The notes below the pieces were generated by a model, which made no database searches, was not told the origin of the DNA, and saw only the letters and a program-made list of their open reading frames with translations. Of a stretch of 64,000 nt of DNA, positions 51,913-62,659 are shown one piece after another (the stretch's first letter is position 1; each line of letters opens with the position of its first letter). The stretch is from Desulfovibrio sp. ZJ209 (lineage in GTDB: Bacteria; Desulfobacterota; Desulfovibrionia; Desulfovibrionales; Desulfovibrionaceae), in NCBI RefSeq assembly GCF_011039135.1, contig NZ_JAAKEJ010000001.1, positions 434,001 through 498,000 on the forward strand. The letters are read 5' to 3'. The translations under genes and the position numbers were made by a program.

Positions 51913-53405
51913 ATGACCACAGAGGAACAGCGCAACAGCCCCGCGCCCGAAGACGGCGGCGAAGATTTTGCCGCCCTCCTGGCCGCGCATGACGAGGCCT
52001 CGTCCGGCCAGGTGCAGCCCGGCCAGAAGGTGAAGGGCACCATCATCGCCGTGACAGGCGAGAATGTTTTTGTCGATGTGGGCCTCAAGGAAGACGGCAT
52101 CATGGACCGCAAGGACCTGCTGGATGCCGACGGCAAGGAGATCGCCGGCCCCGGCGAGACCGTGGAGGCTTGGGTGGTGGCCGCGAGCCCGCAGGGCATC
52201 GTGCTGTCCCGCTCCATGAGCGGCAGCGGCGTCGCCGCGCTGGAAGAGGCCCGGGACGCCGGCGTGCCCGTGGAAGGACGTGTCACCGGCACCTGCAAGG
52301 GCGGCTACCTTGTGGAGGTGCTGGGCAAGTCGGCCTTCTGCCCGGGCAGCCAGATGGACGCCGCGGCCTCGGACGGCGAAGGCCCGGTGGGGCGTACCCT
52401 CCAGTTCCTCGTGACGCGCGTGGAAAACCGCGGCCGCAATATCGTGGTCTCAAGGCGCGCTCTCCTCGACCGCGAGCGGCGCGAGAGCCTGGAAAAGCTC
52501 CTCGAGACGCTGAAGCCCGGCGACATGGTGGAGGGCCGCGTCACGAGGCTCGCGCCCTTCGGCGCCTTCGTGGAGCTTGCTCCGGCCGTGGAGGGCATGA
52601 TCCACCTTTCGGAGCTCGCGTGGTCGCGCGTGGCAAGCGCCGAGGAGGCCGTCTCCGTGGGCGACCCGGTGCGCGTCAAGGTGCTTGGCATCACCACCAA
52701 TGAAAAAGGCCAGACGCGCATCTCGCTCTCGCGCAAGCAGGCCGAGGGCGACCCGTGGCAGGATGTGCCGGCGCGCCTCGCCGCGGGCAGCGTCGTGCAG
52801 GGCAAGGTGCGTCGCCTCGCGCCCTTCGGCGCCTTCGTGGAGGTGCTGCCGGGCGTGGAGGGCCTCATCCATATTTCGGAACTGTCCTGGGCCAAGCGCG
52901 TGAACAAGCCGGAAGACGTGCTCGCCGTGGGCGACGAGGTTTCCGTCAAGGTCAAGGACGTGAACCCGGAGACGCGGCGCATTGCCTTGAGCCTGCGCGA
53001 CGCCGAGGGCGACCCCTGGCAGGACGCGGAGCAGCGCTTCCCCGTGGGCGCCACGGTGGAGGGTACGGTGGAGGGCCGCAGCCAGTACGGCCTTTTTGTG
53101 ACGCTCGCCCCGGGCATCACGGGCCTCCTGCCTGCCGGCGTCATCAAGAACAGCAAGAAGCCCGAGCTCGCCAAGCTGGACAAGGGCGACAGCGTGACCC
53201 TTGTCGTCCAAAACATTGACAGCGGCGCGCGCCGCATCAGCCTCACCTATGAAGGCGCCGACAATGACCCGCAGGCCGCGGGCGCCGGCCCGCGCGGCGC
53301 CGGCGGGGGCGGATGGAAGCAGCACGCCGTGTCGGGCGCTCCTGTTACGGGAATCATGGCACAGGCTTTGCAAAAGGCTATGCAAAAATCTTCCAAGGAG
53401 CGTTC

Positions 53406-53409
<4 letters not shown>
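51913..53409 (+). CDS. S1-domain RNA-binding protein (ribosomal protein S1-like)
   Basis: 498 aa with five S1/OB RNA-binding repeats in order (about 35-105, 116-195, 199-275, 285-360, 370-445). Repeats 3 and 4 are the most canonical ([17 protein letters not shown]...[42 protein letters not shown]); repeats 1, 2 and 5 are diverged. It binds mRNA and may act like ribosomal protein S1 in translation initiation or as a paralogue. The last 50 residues are a Gly-rich tail. The stop overlaps degQ by ATGA, so the pair is cotranscribed and translationally coupled. Confidence 0.9.
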
Positions 53410-54848
<1,439 letters not shown>

Positions 54849-54873
54849 CGGTCTTTCACCCGAACCATGATTT

Positions 54874-54908
54874 CAGGGGGCGCCTTCAGGGGCGTCCCCT
54901 GTGTTTTT
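54874..54908 (+). terminator. Terminator after degQ
   Basis: Hairpin CAGGGGGCGCC...GGGGCGTCCCCTG with a short loop, followed by GTGTTTTT. Confidence 0.75.
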
Positions 54909-54994
54909 AAGGGCGCGGTCGGCGCCTCTTGCGGCTGGCGGCTTTCCGGCGTAAAATTTGGCAGCGTCTTCAGAGCATCTTCAGGAGGTGGACC

Positions 54995-56653
54995 ATGCCC
55001 GTTGTTCATTGTGATGCCGGTCATCTGCCCGCGCCCGAAAAACTCGAGCGCATCCCCGCGCTGATGAGCGCCTACTATACCGAATTTCCCAATCCCAAGA
55101 TCCCGGGGCAGCGTGTGTCTTTCGGGACTTCGGGGCATCGCGGCTCCTCGCTGCTCCATACCTTCAACGAGGAGCACATCTACGCCATCACCCAGGCCGT
55201 GTGCGACTATCGCGGCGCCAAGGGCATCGACGGCCCGCTCTTCCTCGGCGGGGATACGCACGCCCTTTCCGAGGCGGCCTTCCGCTCGGCCCTCGAGGTG
55301 CTGGTGGCCAATGGCGTCAATGTGCGCATCTCCAAGGACGGCGCCTATACGGCCACGCCGGCCGTGTCGCACGCCATCCTGCGCTGGAACGCCGGGCGCG
55401 AGCGCGGCCTTGCCGACGGCATCATCATCACGCCCTCGCATAACCCCCCGCGCGACGGCGGCTTCAAGTACAATCCGCCCCACGGCGGCCCGGCGGAGAC
55501 GGATGTCACCAGCTGGATTGAAAAACGCGCCAACGAATACCTCGAGTCCGGCAACCGCACGGTGAAGCTCGTGCACCTGCGGGAGGCGAGGAAATCGCCG
55601 CTCGTGGAGGAGTTCGACTATACCCGCGCCTATGTGGATGACCTCCCCAAGGTGCTCGATATGAAGGCCATCGCGGCCTCGGGCCTCAAGCTCGGCGTTG
55701 ACCCGCTGGGTGGCGCGAGCCTGCCCCTCTGGGAGCCCATCGCCGAGACCTACGGGCTCGACCTCACCGTGGTCAACAAGGAGGTGGACCCCACCTTCCG
55801 CTTCGTGCCGCTGGACAAGGACGGACAGATCCGCATGGACTGCTCGTCGCCCTATGCCATGAGCCGCCTGCTTGAAATGCGCGGCAACTTCGACCTGGCC
55901 TTCGCCTGCGACCCGGATTCGGACAGGCACGGCATCGTCACCCGGCAGGAACTGATGAACCCCAACCACTCGCTCACCGTGGCCGCGTGGCACCTTTTCC
56001 GCACGCGCACCGGCTGGCCGGCCGAGCGCGGCATCGGCAAGACCGTGGTCACGAGCGCCACGCTGGACCGCGTGGGCGAGCACTTGCACCGCCCGGTGGT
56101 GGAAGTGCCCGTGGGCTTCAAGTGGTTCGTGCCCTATCTCTTCAGCGGCCGCTGCGGCATGGGCTGCGAGGAGAGCGCGGGCGCGTCCTTCCTCTGCTTT
56201 GACGGCGCCCCGTGGAGCACGGACAAGGACGGCCCGCTCATGTGCCTTTTGGCTGCGGAAGTCATGGCCAAGGAAGGCAAGTCGCCGAGCGAGGTCTACA
56301 AGGACCTGACGAAGATCGTGGGCGACCCCATCTACCAGCGCCTCGACGCCCCGGCCGACGACAGGACGCGCGCCCTGCTCAAGGCGCTCACGCCGGAGCA
56401 GGTGAAGCTCAAGACCCTGGGCGGCTCGCCGGTGACGAGCGTCATCACCCGCGCCCCCGGCAATGACGCGCCCATCGGCGGTGTGAAGGTGAGCAGCGCG
56501 GACGGCTGGTTCGCCGTGCGCCCCTCGGGCACCGAGGCCATCTGCAAGGTCTATACGGAGAGCTTCAAGGGCGAGGACTACCTGACAGCCTTGCAAAAGG
56601 ACGCCATCGACTTCCTGGAAAAGCTGCTCAAGGAAGGCGAAGGCGCGGAATAG
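54995..56653 (+). CDS. pgm: Phosphoglucomutase (alpha-D-glucose phosphate-specific)
   Basis: 552 aa. Interconverts glucose 1- and 6-phosphate for glycogen and surface-sugar synthesis. The phosphoserine loop ITPSHNPPRDGGFKYNPPHGGPAETD, metal-binding DPDSDRHG, sugar-selecting GCEESAGASF and phosphate-binding RPSGTE are all intact and in order. CAGGAGGTGG precedes ATG 54995. A stand-alone gene between two terminators. Confidence 0.96.
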   Translation: MPVVHCDAGHLPAPEKLERIPALMSAYYTEFPNPKIPGQRVSFGTSGHRGSSLLHTFNEEHIYAITQAVCDYRGAKGIDGPLFLGGDTHALSEAAFRSALEVLVANGVNVRISKDGAYTATPAVSHAILRWNAGRERGLADGIIITPSHNPPRDGGFKYNPPHGGPAETDVTSWIEKRANEYLESGNRTVKLVHLREARKSPLVEEFDYTRAYVDDLPKVLDMKAIAASGLKLGVDPLGGASLPLWEPIAETYGLDLTVVNKEVDPTFRFVPLDKDGQIRMDCSSPYAMSRLLEMRGNFDLAFACDPDSDRHGIVTRQELMNPNHSLTVAAWHLFRTRTGWPAERGIGKTVVTSATLDRVGEHLHRPVVEVPVGFKWFVPYLFSGRCGMGCEESAGASFLCFDGAPWSTDKDGPLMCLLAAEVMAKEGKSPSEVYKDLTKIVGDPIYQRLDAPADDRTRALLKALTPEQVKLKTLGGSPVTSVITRAPGNDAPIGGVKVSSADGWFAVRPSGTEAICKVYTESFKGEDYLTALQKDAIDFLEKLLKEGEGAE

Positions 56654-56679
56654 CCGAGCCTTGGGGATAGACAACGCAA

Positions 56680-56713
56680 AAAAGCCGCCCGGCGCAATGG
56701 CCGGGCGGCTTTT
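56680..56713. terminator. Bidirectional terminator between pgm and ksgA
   Basis: AAAAGCCGCCCGGC-gcaat-GCCGGGCGGCTTTT, a 13-bp stem with A and T tracts on both sides, between converging genes. Confidence 0.93.
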
Positions 56714-56730
56714 CTGTGCGCGGTCATCGG

Positions 56731-57561
56731 TCATTTCCCTGGCGTAACCGGCCTTTCGGCGCCTGACATCTCCGCCAGCAGGGCGGAGAGGCGCAGAAAA
56801 TCCGCCACAGAAAGCGCCTCGGGCCGCAGTTGTGGCGAAAGGCCGAGTTCCGGGAGCGCCCCGGCGAGCTCAGCCAGGCCCGCACGGGCGAAAACGCCGC
56901 CCAGTTGCTTGCGGCGCTGCTGAAAGCAGGTGCGCAAGAGGCGCTCCAGCGCGGCCGGATGGCGCGGCCGGGCCTCCTGCGGCAGCGGCGTGAAAGACAG
57001 GACGGCCGAATCCACCTTGGGGGGCGGGGAAAAGGCCCCGGGCCCGAGGATAAATTCGAGGCGCGGCCGGCTATAGGCCTGCACCCACACGGAGAGCGCG
57101 CCATACTGGCGCGAACCCGGGGCGGCGCAAAGCCGCTGGCCCACTTCTTTCTGCACCATGAAGACGCAGCGGGCCGCGCCGCTTTGCGAAACGATGTCCC
57201 AGATAAGCGGCGAGGCCACATTGTAGGGCAGGTTGCCCGCGATCTTCCAGCCGGCCTCAGGCGAAAGGCGCCGCCAGTCGAAGCGAAGGGCGTCCATGAG
57301 CACGGCCTGTGTTCCGGCCGCCGCCTCGCGCTGGCGCTCCGCCGCCCAATAACGGTCTTTTTCCAGCAGCAGCAGGCGTTCATGCGGCTGCGCTTCCAGC
57401 GCGCGCGTGAGGGCGCCCGGGCCCGGGCCGATCTCAAGCACTGTGTCCCCGGCCTGCGGGCGCAGCAGGGCCGCGATACGCTGGCAGATCCCCTCATTAC
57501 GGAGAAAATGCTGGCCAAGGCTTTTCTTGGCGCGCGGCGCTTCTGGGGCGGCGGGGCTCAT
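56731..57561 (-). CDS. rsmA: 16S rRNA dimethyladenosine methyltransferase (KsgA/RsmA)
   Basis: 276 aa. Dimethylates A1518 and A1519 of 16S rRNA during 30S maturation. Seen: KSLGQHFL, SAM motif I VLEIGPGPGALT, and the catalytic NLPYN in GNLPYNVASPL, then the C-terminal helical domain. ATG 57561 begins the homology; the open frame upstream is a GC artefact. The ribosome site is weak. Separated by 355 bp from the AMP ligase on the same strand. Confidence 0.94.
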   Translation of the reverse strand: MSPAAPEAPRAKKSLGQHFLRNEGICQRIAALLRPQAGDTVLEIGPGPGALTRALEAQPHERLLLLEKDRYWAAERQREAAAGTQAVLMDALRFDWRRLSPEAGWKIAGNLPYNVASPLIWDIVSQSGAARCVFMVQKEVGQRLCAAPGSRQYGALSVWVQAYSRPRLEFILGPGAFSPPPKVDSAVLSFTPLPQEARPRHPAALERLLRTCFQQRRKQLGGVFARAGLAELAGALPELGLSPQLRPEALSVADFLRLSALLAEMSGAERPVTPGK

Positions 57562-57916
57562 GCGGCAGAGTGGGTCCGTATTGATGCCTGGAGAACGGCG
57601 CGCCAGCCGGCAAAGGCGCGCGGCGGGCCGGAAATACCATGCCGCCCCGGTGCGCGAACCGTGCAAAACGGCGGGCGCAAGCCGGGGCGGCGACAACGGG
57701 AAGCGGGCCGGATGCCAGAGGCATCGAGCGGCGCGTGATCCCCGGGGCGGGTGGGAACCTCTGGGTTCCGCCGGGGCGCCCCCATGGCTGAAAGGGGCGG
57801 ACCGCGCCTTGCTTATGCTCTCCTATCGGCGCCTACCAGAAAAAGTTGAGAGCTTTTGGCGAAAAAATTTCAGCCCTGCGCAAAAATCTTTTTCGCGCCG
57901 CTCGCGCGCGTGCCCC
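57562..57916. other. 355-bp gap between the AMP ligase and ksgA
   Basis: No supported gene. It has a compact hairpin GGAACC-tctg-GGTTCC (57754-57769) nested between CCCCGG...CCGGGG arms, and, near the AMP-ligase end, the T- and A-rich ATTTTTTCGCC / AAAAATCTTTTTCGCG tracts with CGCGCGAGCGGCGCG, which could be a terminator on the minus strand. The ksgA promoter must lie here but no clean boxes were found. Confidence 0.5.
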
Positions 57917-59560
57917 TTAGCCTTGGGCGTCGCGCTCCGCCTGCTCGCGCACCTTGTAGTGCAAGAGCTTGCCCGTCGCCGTATGCGGCAGCTCCTTCAC
58001 GAGCTCATAGAAACGGGGCCGCTTGAAGGGCGGCAGCATGGGGTGTGCCGCGCAATGGGCGCGCAGCTCCTCCACGGTGAGGCTTTCGTCGGCCGGCACC
58101 ACATAGGCGGCCACGCACTGCCCGTGCAGGCGGTCGGGCCGCCCCACCACCGCGCACTCGGCCACCTTGGGGTGCTCGTTGAGCGCGGCCTCGATCTGGG
58201 TGGGATAGATGTTTTCGCCCGCGCAGATGATCATGTCGTCCTTGCGGCTGACCACGGTGACAAATTCGTTCTTGTCCCAGGTACCGATGTCGCCCGTATA
58301 GTGGAAGCCCTTGTAGAACTTGCGGCGCGACATCTCCTCGTTGTTCACATAGCAGCCGGCGGACTTGGCTGGGGCGCGAATGATGATCTCGCCGATCTCC
58401 AGATTATCCTTGGCAACCATGTCATCGGGTTCGGCGTGGGCGCCATCGGGCAGGATGCGCACCAGGCGCACATCGTCGTCCGTGCAGGACATGCCGGCGC
58501 TGCCCGCCTTTTCCGGCAGGTCATAGGGCCGCAAAAAGGTGTTCCAGAAGGTCTCGGTGGTGCCGTAGCCGTTGAAGATGTTGGGCGTGAAAAGCTCCAT
58601 GTAGCGCTCGCACGCGGCTTTCTCAAAGGGGCTGCCCATGGTCACGATGCCGCGCAGGGCGGAAAGGTCCACCGGGGCGCGCTCCTGCGCGCGGGCCAGG
58701 AGCGCGATGATGGAAGGCACGCCGATAAGGAAGGTGACGCGCTCCTTCGCGGCGAGTTCGAGGCAGCGCCGGGGGTTGAACTCGCGCAGGATGACCACCT
58801 CGCCGCCCGCATAGAGAGTGGGCGTGGGCCCCCCGGAGTGCAGGCCCCCCCGGTGGAACCACGGGGTCATGTTCATGGTGCGGTCATTGGCGTTGAGCGG
58901 GAAGTGCATGAGCACGTCGTGGGCCGAGAGCACCTCGTTGATGTCGTTGATGGGCACCGCCTTGGCCCGGTTCGTGGTGCCCGAGGTGTAGAGGCGCGTG
59001 GTCTCGTCATAGATATGTTTGCGGTGGCCCGGTGCGGGGTCGGTCTCGGGCTGGCCGGCCACATAGTCGGCATACGCGGTCGCGCCGGGGGCGGCGTGAG
59101 GGGCCGCGGCCTCGGAAACCACCACCACGCGCCCGGGCTTGAAGGCGGCCATGGCGAGTGCCTGTTCCGCTGCCGGGGCAAAGGCGGCGTCATAGATGAA
59201 GACCGCGGGCTCGCTGTCGTCGATGAGCAGCGCGAGCTCCCCGGCGGAAAGGCGGTAGTTGACCGGGCAGCCGATGGCGCCCAGCTTGTGCCCGGCAAGG
59301 TAGGCGAACACGAATTCCGGGCTGTTAAAGAGCATGTACATGATGACGCTGTTCTTTCCAACTCCATCGGCCTTGAGGGCGTGGGCGAGCCGGTTGGCAT
59401 CCTTATTGAGCTCCCGGTAGGTCCATCGGCGCTCACAGTCGGGAGCATACAGGGCACGGTGATCACCGAAACGGCCCACATTGCGCATAAAACCGTTCAG
59501 CCAGGTGAATTCGTGCTCAAAATTGTCCCGAAACTGCTCCACGTCATAGGTATGCGTCAT
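57917..59560 (-). CDS. AMP-dependent acyl-CoA synthetase/ligase
   Basis: 547 aa ANL-superfamily enzyme: adenylates a carboxylic acid and joins it to CoA or another acceptor. The A3 core is a variant, RLYTSGTTNRAKA instead of YTSGTTGxPKG; later motifs are intact: IFNGYGTTETFW (A5), YTGDIGTWDKNEFVTVVSRKDDMIICAGENIYPTQIE (A7/A8) and TATGKLLHYKVRE with the catalytic Lys (A10). It overlaps fabF by ATGA and is the last gene of the operon. Lost Gly and Pro in the P-loop may alter ATP use. Substrate unknown; the fabF partnership suggests an acyl chain. Confidence 0.85.
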   Translation of the reverse strand: MTHTYDVEQFRDNFEHEFTWLNGFMRNVGRFGDHRALYAPDCERRWTYRELNKDANRLAHALKADGVGKNSVIMYMLFNSPEFVFAYLAGHKLGAIGCPVNYRLSAGELALLIDDSEPAVFIYDAAFAPAAEQALAMAAFKPGRVVVVSEAAAPHAAPGATAYADYVAGQPETDPAPGHRKHIYDETTRLYTSGTTNRAKAVPINDINEVLSAHDVLMHFPLNANDRTMNMTPWFHRGGLHSGGPTPTLYAGGEVVILREFNPRRCLELAAKERVTFLIGVPSIIALLARAQERAPVDLSALRGIVTMGSPFEKAACERYMELFTPNIFNGYGTTETFWNTFLRPYDLPEKAGSAGMSCTDDDVRLVRILPDGAHAEPDDMVAKDNLEIGEIIIRAPAKSAGCYVNNEEMSRRKFYKGFHYTGDIGTWDKNEFVTVVSRKDDMIICAGENIYPTQIEAALNEHPKVAECAVVGRPDRLHGQCVAAYVVPADESLTVEELRAHCAAHPMLPPFKRPRFYELVKELPHTATGKLLHYKVREQAERDAQG

Positions 59561-60807
59561 TGGGAAATCTCCTCTGCGGGCCGCGTGACGATGATGCTCG
59601 AATTCTGGCCTCCGAAGCCCAGCGAATTGGACATGGCCGCGTCCACCCGCGCTTCCCGCGCCGTGCGCGGCACGTAGTCGAGGTCGCATTGCGGGTCGGG
59701 CGTGTCGAGGTTGAGGGTCGGGGGCAGGATGCCTTCGCGCAGGGCCATGATGCAGGCGATGATTTCGGTGATGCCCCCCGCGCCCATGAGGTGCCCGGTG
59801 GCGCCCTTGGTGGAGCTCACGGGCGGGGCCGTGTCCACGCCGCCAAAAACTTTCTTGAGCGCCACTGTCTCGGCGATGTCGCCCAGGCCCGTGGAGGTGC
59901 CATGCGCGTTGACATAGCCGATGGCGGAGGGCGCAAGCCCGGCGCGCCGAAGGGCCGCGCGCATGCAGGCGGCAGCGCCTTCGCCCGTGGGGTCGGGCGC
60001 GGTGATGTGGTGGGCGTCGAGGCTGTTGCCCCAGCCGGCCAGCTCGGCGAGCACCCGGGCGCCACGCCCCCGCGCGTGGGCCAGCGTCTCAAGGACCAGC
60101 GCGCCGCCGCCCTCGCCGATGACAAAGCCGTCCCGGTCCCGGTCAAAGGGGCGGGACGCGGCCTTGGGCGCGTCGTTGCGCCGGGAGAGGGCGCGCGCCT
60201 GGGCGAGGCTCGAGACCACGCTCGGGCAGAGGATGCTCTCGCCGCCGAGCACGAGCATGGCGTCCGCCTCGCCGGCCCTGAGCAGCATGGCGGCGGTCAT
60301 GATGGCGTCGCCGCCGGCGGAACAGGCTGTCTCCAGCGTCATGCCCGGCCCGTGGATGCCGTAATGGATGGCAAGGTGCGCGGCCGCCATGTTGCCGATG
60401 ATCATGGGCACGAAGTGCGGGCTCACCTTGCCCGTCTTGCTGCCGAGGAAGGCCGCTTCGCCGGCGCTGGCCTCGGCGATGCCCGCGAGGGCGGTGCCCA
60501 TGGTGATGCCAACCCTTTCGGGGGCGGCCGCAATGTCCAGGCCGCTCTGGGCGAGCGCCTCCGCGCCGGCCACGAAGGCATAGCGCATGAAGCGCGCGGC
60601 ATTGCGGGCCACGGCGCGCGGGAGGTCATCCTCGGGGAGGTCTTGCACCTCGGCGGCGATGCGCACGGGAAGCAGGGAAGCGTCAAAGCGCGTGAGCACG
60701 TCCACGCCGCATACGCCCTCAATGAGCGCGCGCCAATAGTCGGCCACGCCGATGCCAAGGGGCGTGACGGCGCCCATGCCTGTGATGACGATGCGGCTTG
60801 CGCTCAT
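59557..60807 (-). CDS. fabF: Beta-ketoacyl-ACP synthase II (FabF)
   Basis: 416 aa. Condenses malonyl-ACP with a growing acyl-ACP. Catalytic Cys162 (LETACSAGGDA), and the two histidines in NAHGTSTGLGD and KGATGHLMGAGG form the C-H-H triad. Overlaps mltB upstream (ATGA at its start) and the AMP ligase downstream. No acpP, fabG or fabD is adjacent, so this copy may serve a special acyl product rather than bulk synthesis. Confidence 0.93.
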   Translation of the reverse strand: MSASRIVITGMGAVTPLGIGVADYWRALIEGVCGVDVLTRFDASLLPVRIAAEVQDLPEDDLPRAVARNAARFMRYAFVAGAEALAQSGLDIAAAPERVGITMGTALAGIAEASAGEAAFLGSKTGKVSPHFVPMIIGNMAAAHLAIHYGIHGPGMTLETACSAGGDAIMTAAMLLRAGEADAMLVLGGESILCPSVVSSLAQARALSRRNDAPKAASRPFDRDRDGFVIGEGGGALVLETLAHARGRGARVLAELAGWGNSLDAHHITAPDPTGEGAAACMRAALRRAGLAPSAIGYVNAHGTSTGLGDIAETVALKKVFGGVDTAPPVSSTKGATGHLMGAGGITEIIACIMALREGILPPTLNLDTPDPQCDLDYVPRTAREARVDAAMSNSLGFGGQNSSIIVTRPAEEISQ

Positions 60808-61946
60808 GGCCGGGGCTCCGAAACCGAGGGGGTTGGGGCCGCAGCGGCCGCCGCCGGCCCTTGGGCCACAAGGTCGCTCAGCGCGAGGATGGTATTGGCG
60901 TATGTGCGGGAGTGATTGTAGGTCATGAGCAGGGCGTGCTGGCGTTCACGGGAAAGCCCGGCCTTCCAGCCGTGGCGGGCAAGATAGTGGGCGAGGCTCG
61001 CGATGGCGTCCGGCGCGGTGAAGAGGTCCACGCGGCCGTCGCCGTCGCCGTCGGCGCCATAGGTGGAAATGTTGGAGGGCATGAACTGGCACAGGCCAAC
61101 GGCGCCGTAAATGGAGCCCGGCAGCCCCTCGGGAGCGATGCGGTCGCGGAGCATGTGCTCCATCAGGGCCTTTGTTTCCTTGTAGGCCCAGTCGGCGCGC
61201 TTGTGCAGTGTCTCCGTGAGCCAGGGCATGTGCTTCTCATAGCCGGGCAATTGGGGGAGCCACTGGCTGATGTCCTGCGGCGTGGTGCTCACCGCCATGC
61301 TGGCGAGGGTGTAGAAGGCGTTTTCCGGCACATCGCCGAGCACCTTGCCAAGGCGCGTCTCCACAAAGAGCAGAGAGGCCGCGATGGCCGGCGGCACGCC
61401 GTAGCGCGCGTCCGCGGCGGCAAAGGCGCCCTCGTGCGCGGCGATAAAGTCGCGGCAGAGCGCGGCATTGGCCGCGGTGACCACGCCCTTGTAATATTGG
61501 GGCGCGGGCTTGGCCGTCGCCGGCCGCGGCAGGAAGCGGCGGCGGTACAGCTCGCGGATCTTGCGGCCCATGGGCGACTGCGTGGGCGTGGGCGCGAGCC
61601 TCGCAAGGAGGGCGTCCACGCGCGGGCCGGAAAGGCCGTCGGCCGCAAGGCGCGCGGCCAGCGGCTGCCAGCAGGGAGCCATGCCTCCTGCGGGGCCGTC
61701 CGCGGTGAGTGTTTCGGTATGGGGTCTTGCCTCGTCCGCAGCCGCGGAGGAGGCGGCCGCCAGAGCCTCTTCCGCCGGGTCGGCCATGTCCGGCCCCTTG
61801 GCCGTGCGCGCGCTGCCGCAGGCCGCCAGAAGCAACGCGCAGGCGAGGATCAGGGCGAGCAGGTCAGCCGGGCGCCGCGCCGCCGCAAGGCGCCCTTGCG
61901 CGGCGGGCGCAGGGGGCAGGATGTGCCGGAAGTGCGGCGCCGCCAT
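60804..61946 (-). CDS. Lytic murein transglycosylase (MltB family)
   Basis: 380 aa. A lipoprotein-like N-terminus (LILACALLLAACGSARTAKG, with C43 as the probable lipid site preceded by a long basic stretch) leads to an SLT-type domain. The catalytic Glu is in AASLLFVETRLGKVLGDVPENAF, followed by SIYGAVGLCQFMPSNISTYGADGDGDGRVDLF and YNHSRTYANTILALS, as in MltB. Cleaves peptidoglycan with anhydro ends. ATG 61946 has CAGGAG upstream and lies 1 bp after the S24-like gene; its stop overlaps fabF. Confidence 0.87.
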   Translation of the reverse strand: MAAPHFRHILPPAPAAQGRLAAARRPADLLALILACALLLAACGSARTAKGPDMADPAEEALAAASSAAADEARPHTETLTADGPAGGMAPCWQPLAARLAADGLSGPRVDALLARLAPTPTQSPMGRKIRELYRRRFLPRPATAKPAPQYYKGVVTAANAALCRDFIAAHEGAFAAADARYGVPPAIAASLLFVETRLGKVLGDVPENAFYTLASMAVSTTPQDISQWLPQLPGYEKHMPWLTETLHKRADWAYKETKALMEHMLRDRIAPEGLPGSIYGAVGLCQFMPSNISTYGADGDGDGRVDLFTAPDAIASLAHYLARHGWKAGLSRERQHALLMTYNHSRTYANTILALSDLVAQGPAAAAAAPTPSVSEPRP

Positions 61947-61947
61947 G

Positions 61948-62640
61948 CTAGAACTCCTGCAGCGTCCAGACCACGCGCCCGAGAAGCCGCTGGCGCAGGA
62001 TCTCCGGCGCAAGCACCGTTTCAGGAAATTCGGGGGCCTCCGAGCGCAGCAGGTAGCCCGTCTGCGCGCCGTCAAGGAAGATGCGGCGCAGCACAAGGCC
62101 CTCGTTGGGCGCGAACAGCGCATAGATCTTGCCCGAAGTGAGGGCGTTCTCCCGCGTGTCCACGCCGAAACGGGCTCCCTGCGAGATGAGCGGGGCCATG
62201 TTGTCTCCGCGCATGCGAAACACGAGCACGCCCGGCCGTACCAGCGAAAGCGGCAGCGAGATCTTGCCCTGCGGCGTGAATTCGGGCCGGTCGCCGGCGT
62301 CCTCCCAGACGGCGGGCATGGCAAATTCGGTGCACACGAGGTGCTTGGCCTGGTCGTCGCCGTAGACGGCGGTATTTTCCGCCAGGAAGGCCGGCGCGTC
62401 CTGCGGGGCATAGCCTTCTTCGGTGCGCAGGTACATGGGGCCCATGCCCTGCTTGAGCCAGTCGGGATTGAGCCCGAACTTCTCAAAAAGCTTCATGTAC
62501 CAGTCGCCGGGCACGGAGTTGCGCCGCTTGGCGTCAGAAATGCTGGACTGGCGGATGTCGAGCACTTCGGCCAGTTCCATTTGCGTCCGGCAATTGGTCG
62601 CAAGCGTGATACGGCCATATATTTCCGCAAATGAGGACAT
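61948..62640 (-). CDS. HTH plus S24-peptidase-like regulator with lost active site
   Basis: 230 aa. Residues 1-70 form a CI-type HTH (MELAEVLDIRQSSISDAKRRNSVP). Residues about 120-225 are an S24/LexA-fold domain: SLVRPGVLVFRMRGDNMAPLISQGARFGVDTRENALTSGKIYALFAPNEGLVLRRIFLD. The catalytic Ser of MxGDSMxP is Asn147, and the dyad Lys is Arg185, so self-cleavage should not occur. CAGGAG lies 8 bp before ATG 62640. It sits between hflC and mltB in one strand run and may regulate the operon. LexA itself is not this gene. Confidence 0.85.
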   Translation of the reverse strand: MSSFAEIYGRITLATNCRTQMELAEVLDIRQSSISDAKRRNSVPGDWYMKLFEKFGLNPDWLKQGMGPMYLRTEEGYAPQDAPAFLAENTAVYGDDQAKHLVCTEFAMPAVWEDAGDRPEFTPQGKISLPLSLVRPGVLVFRMRGDNMAPLISQGARFGVDTRENALTSGKIYALFAPNEGLVLRRIFLDGAQTGYLLRSEAPEFPETVLAPEILRQRLLGRVVWTLQEF

Positions 62641-62659
62641 GCCAGAACTCCTGACGCCG

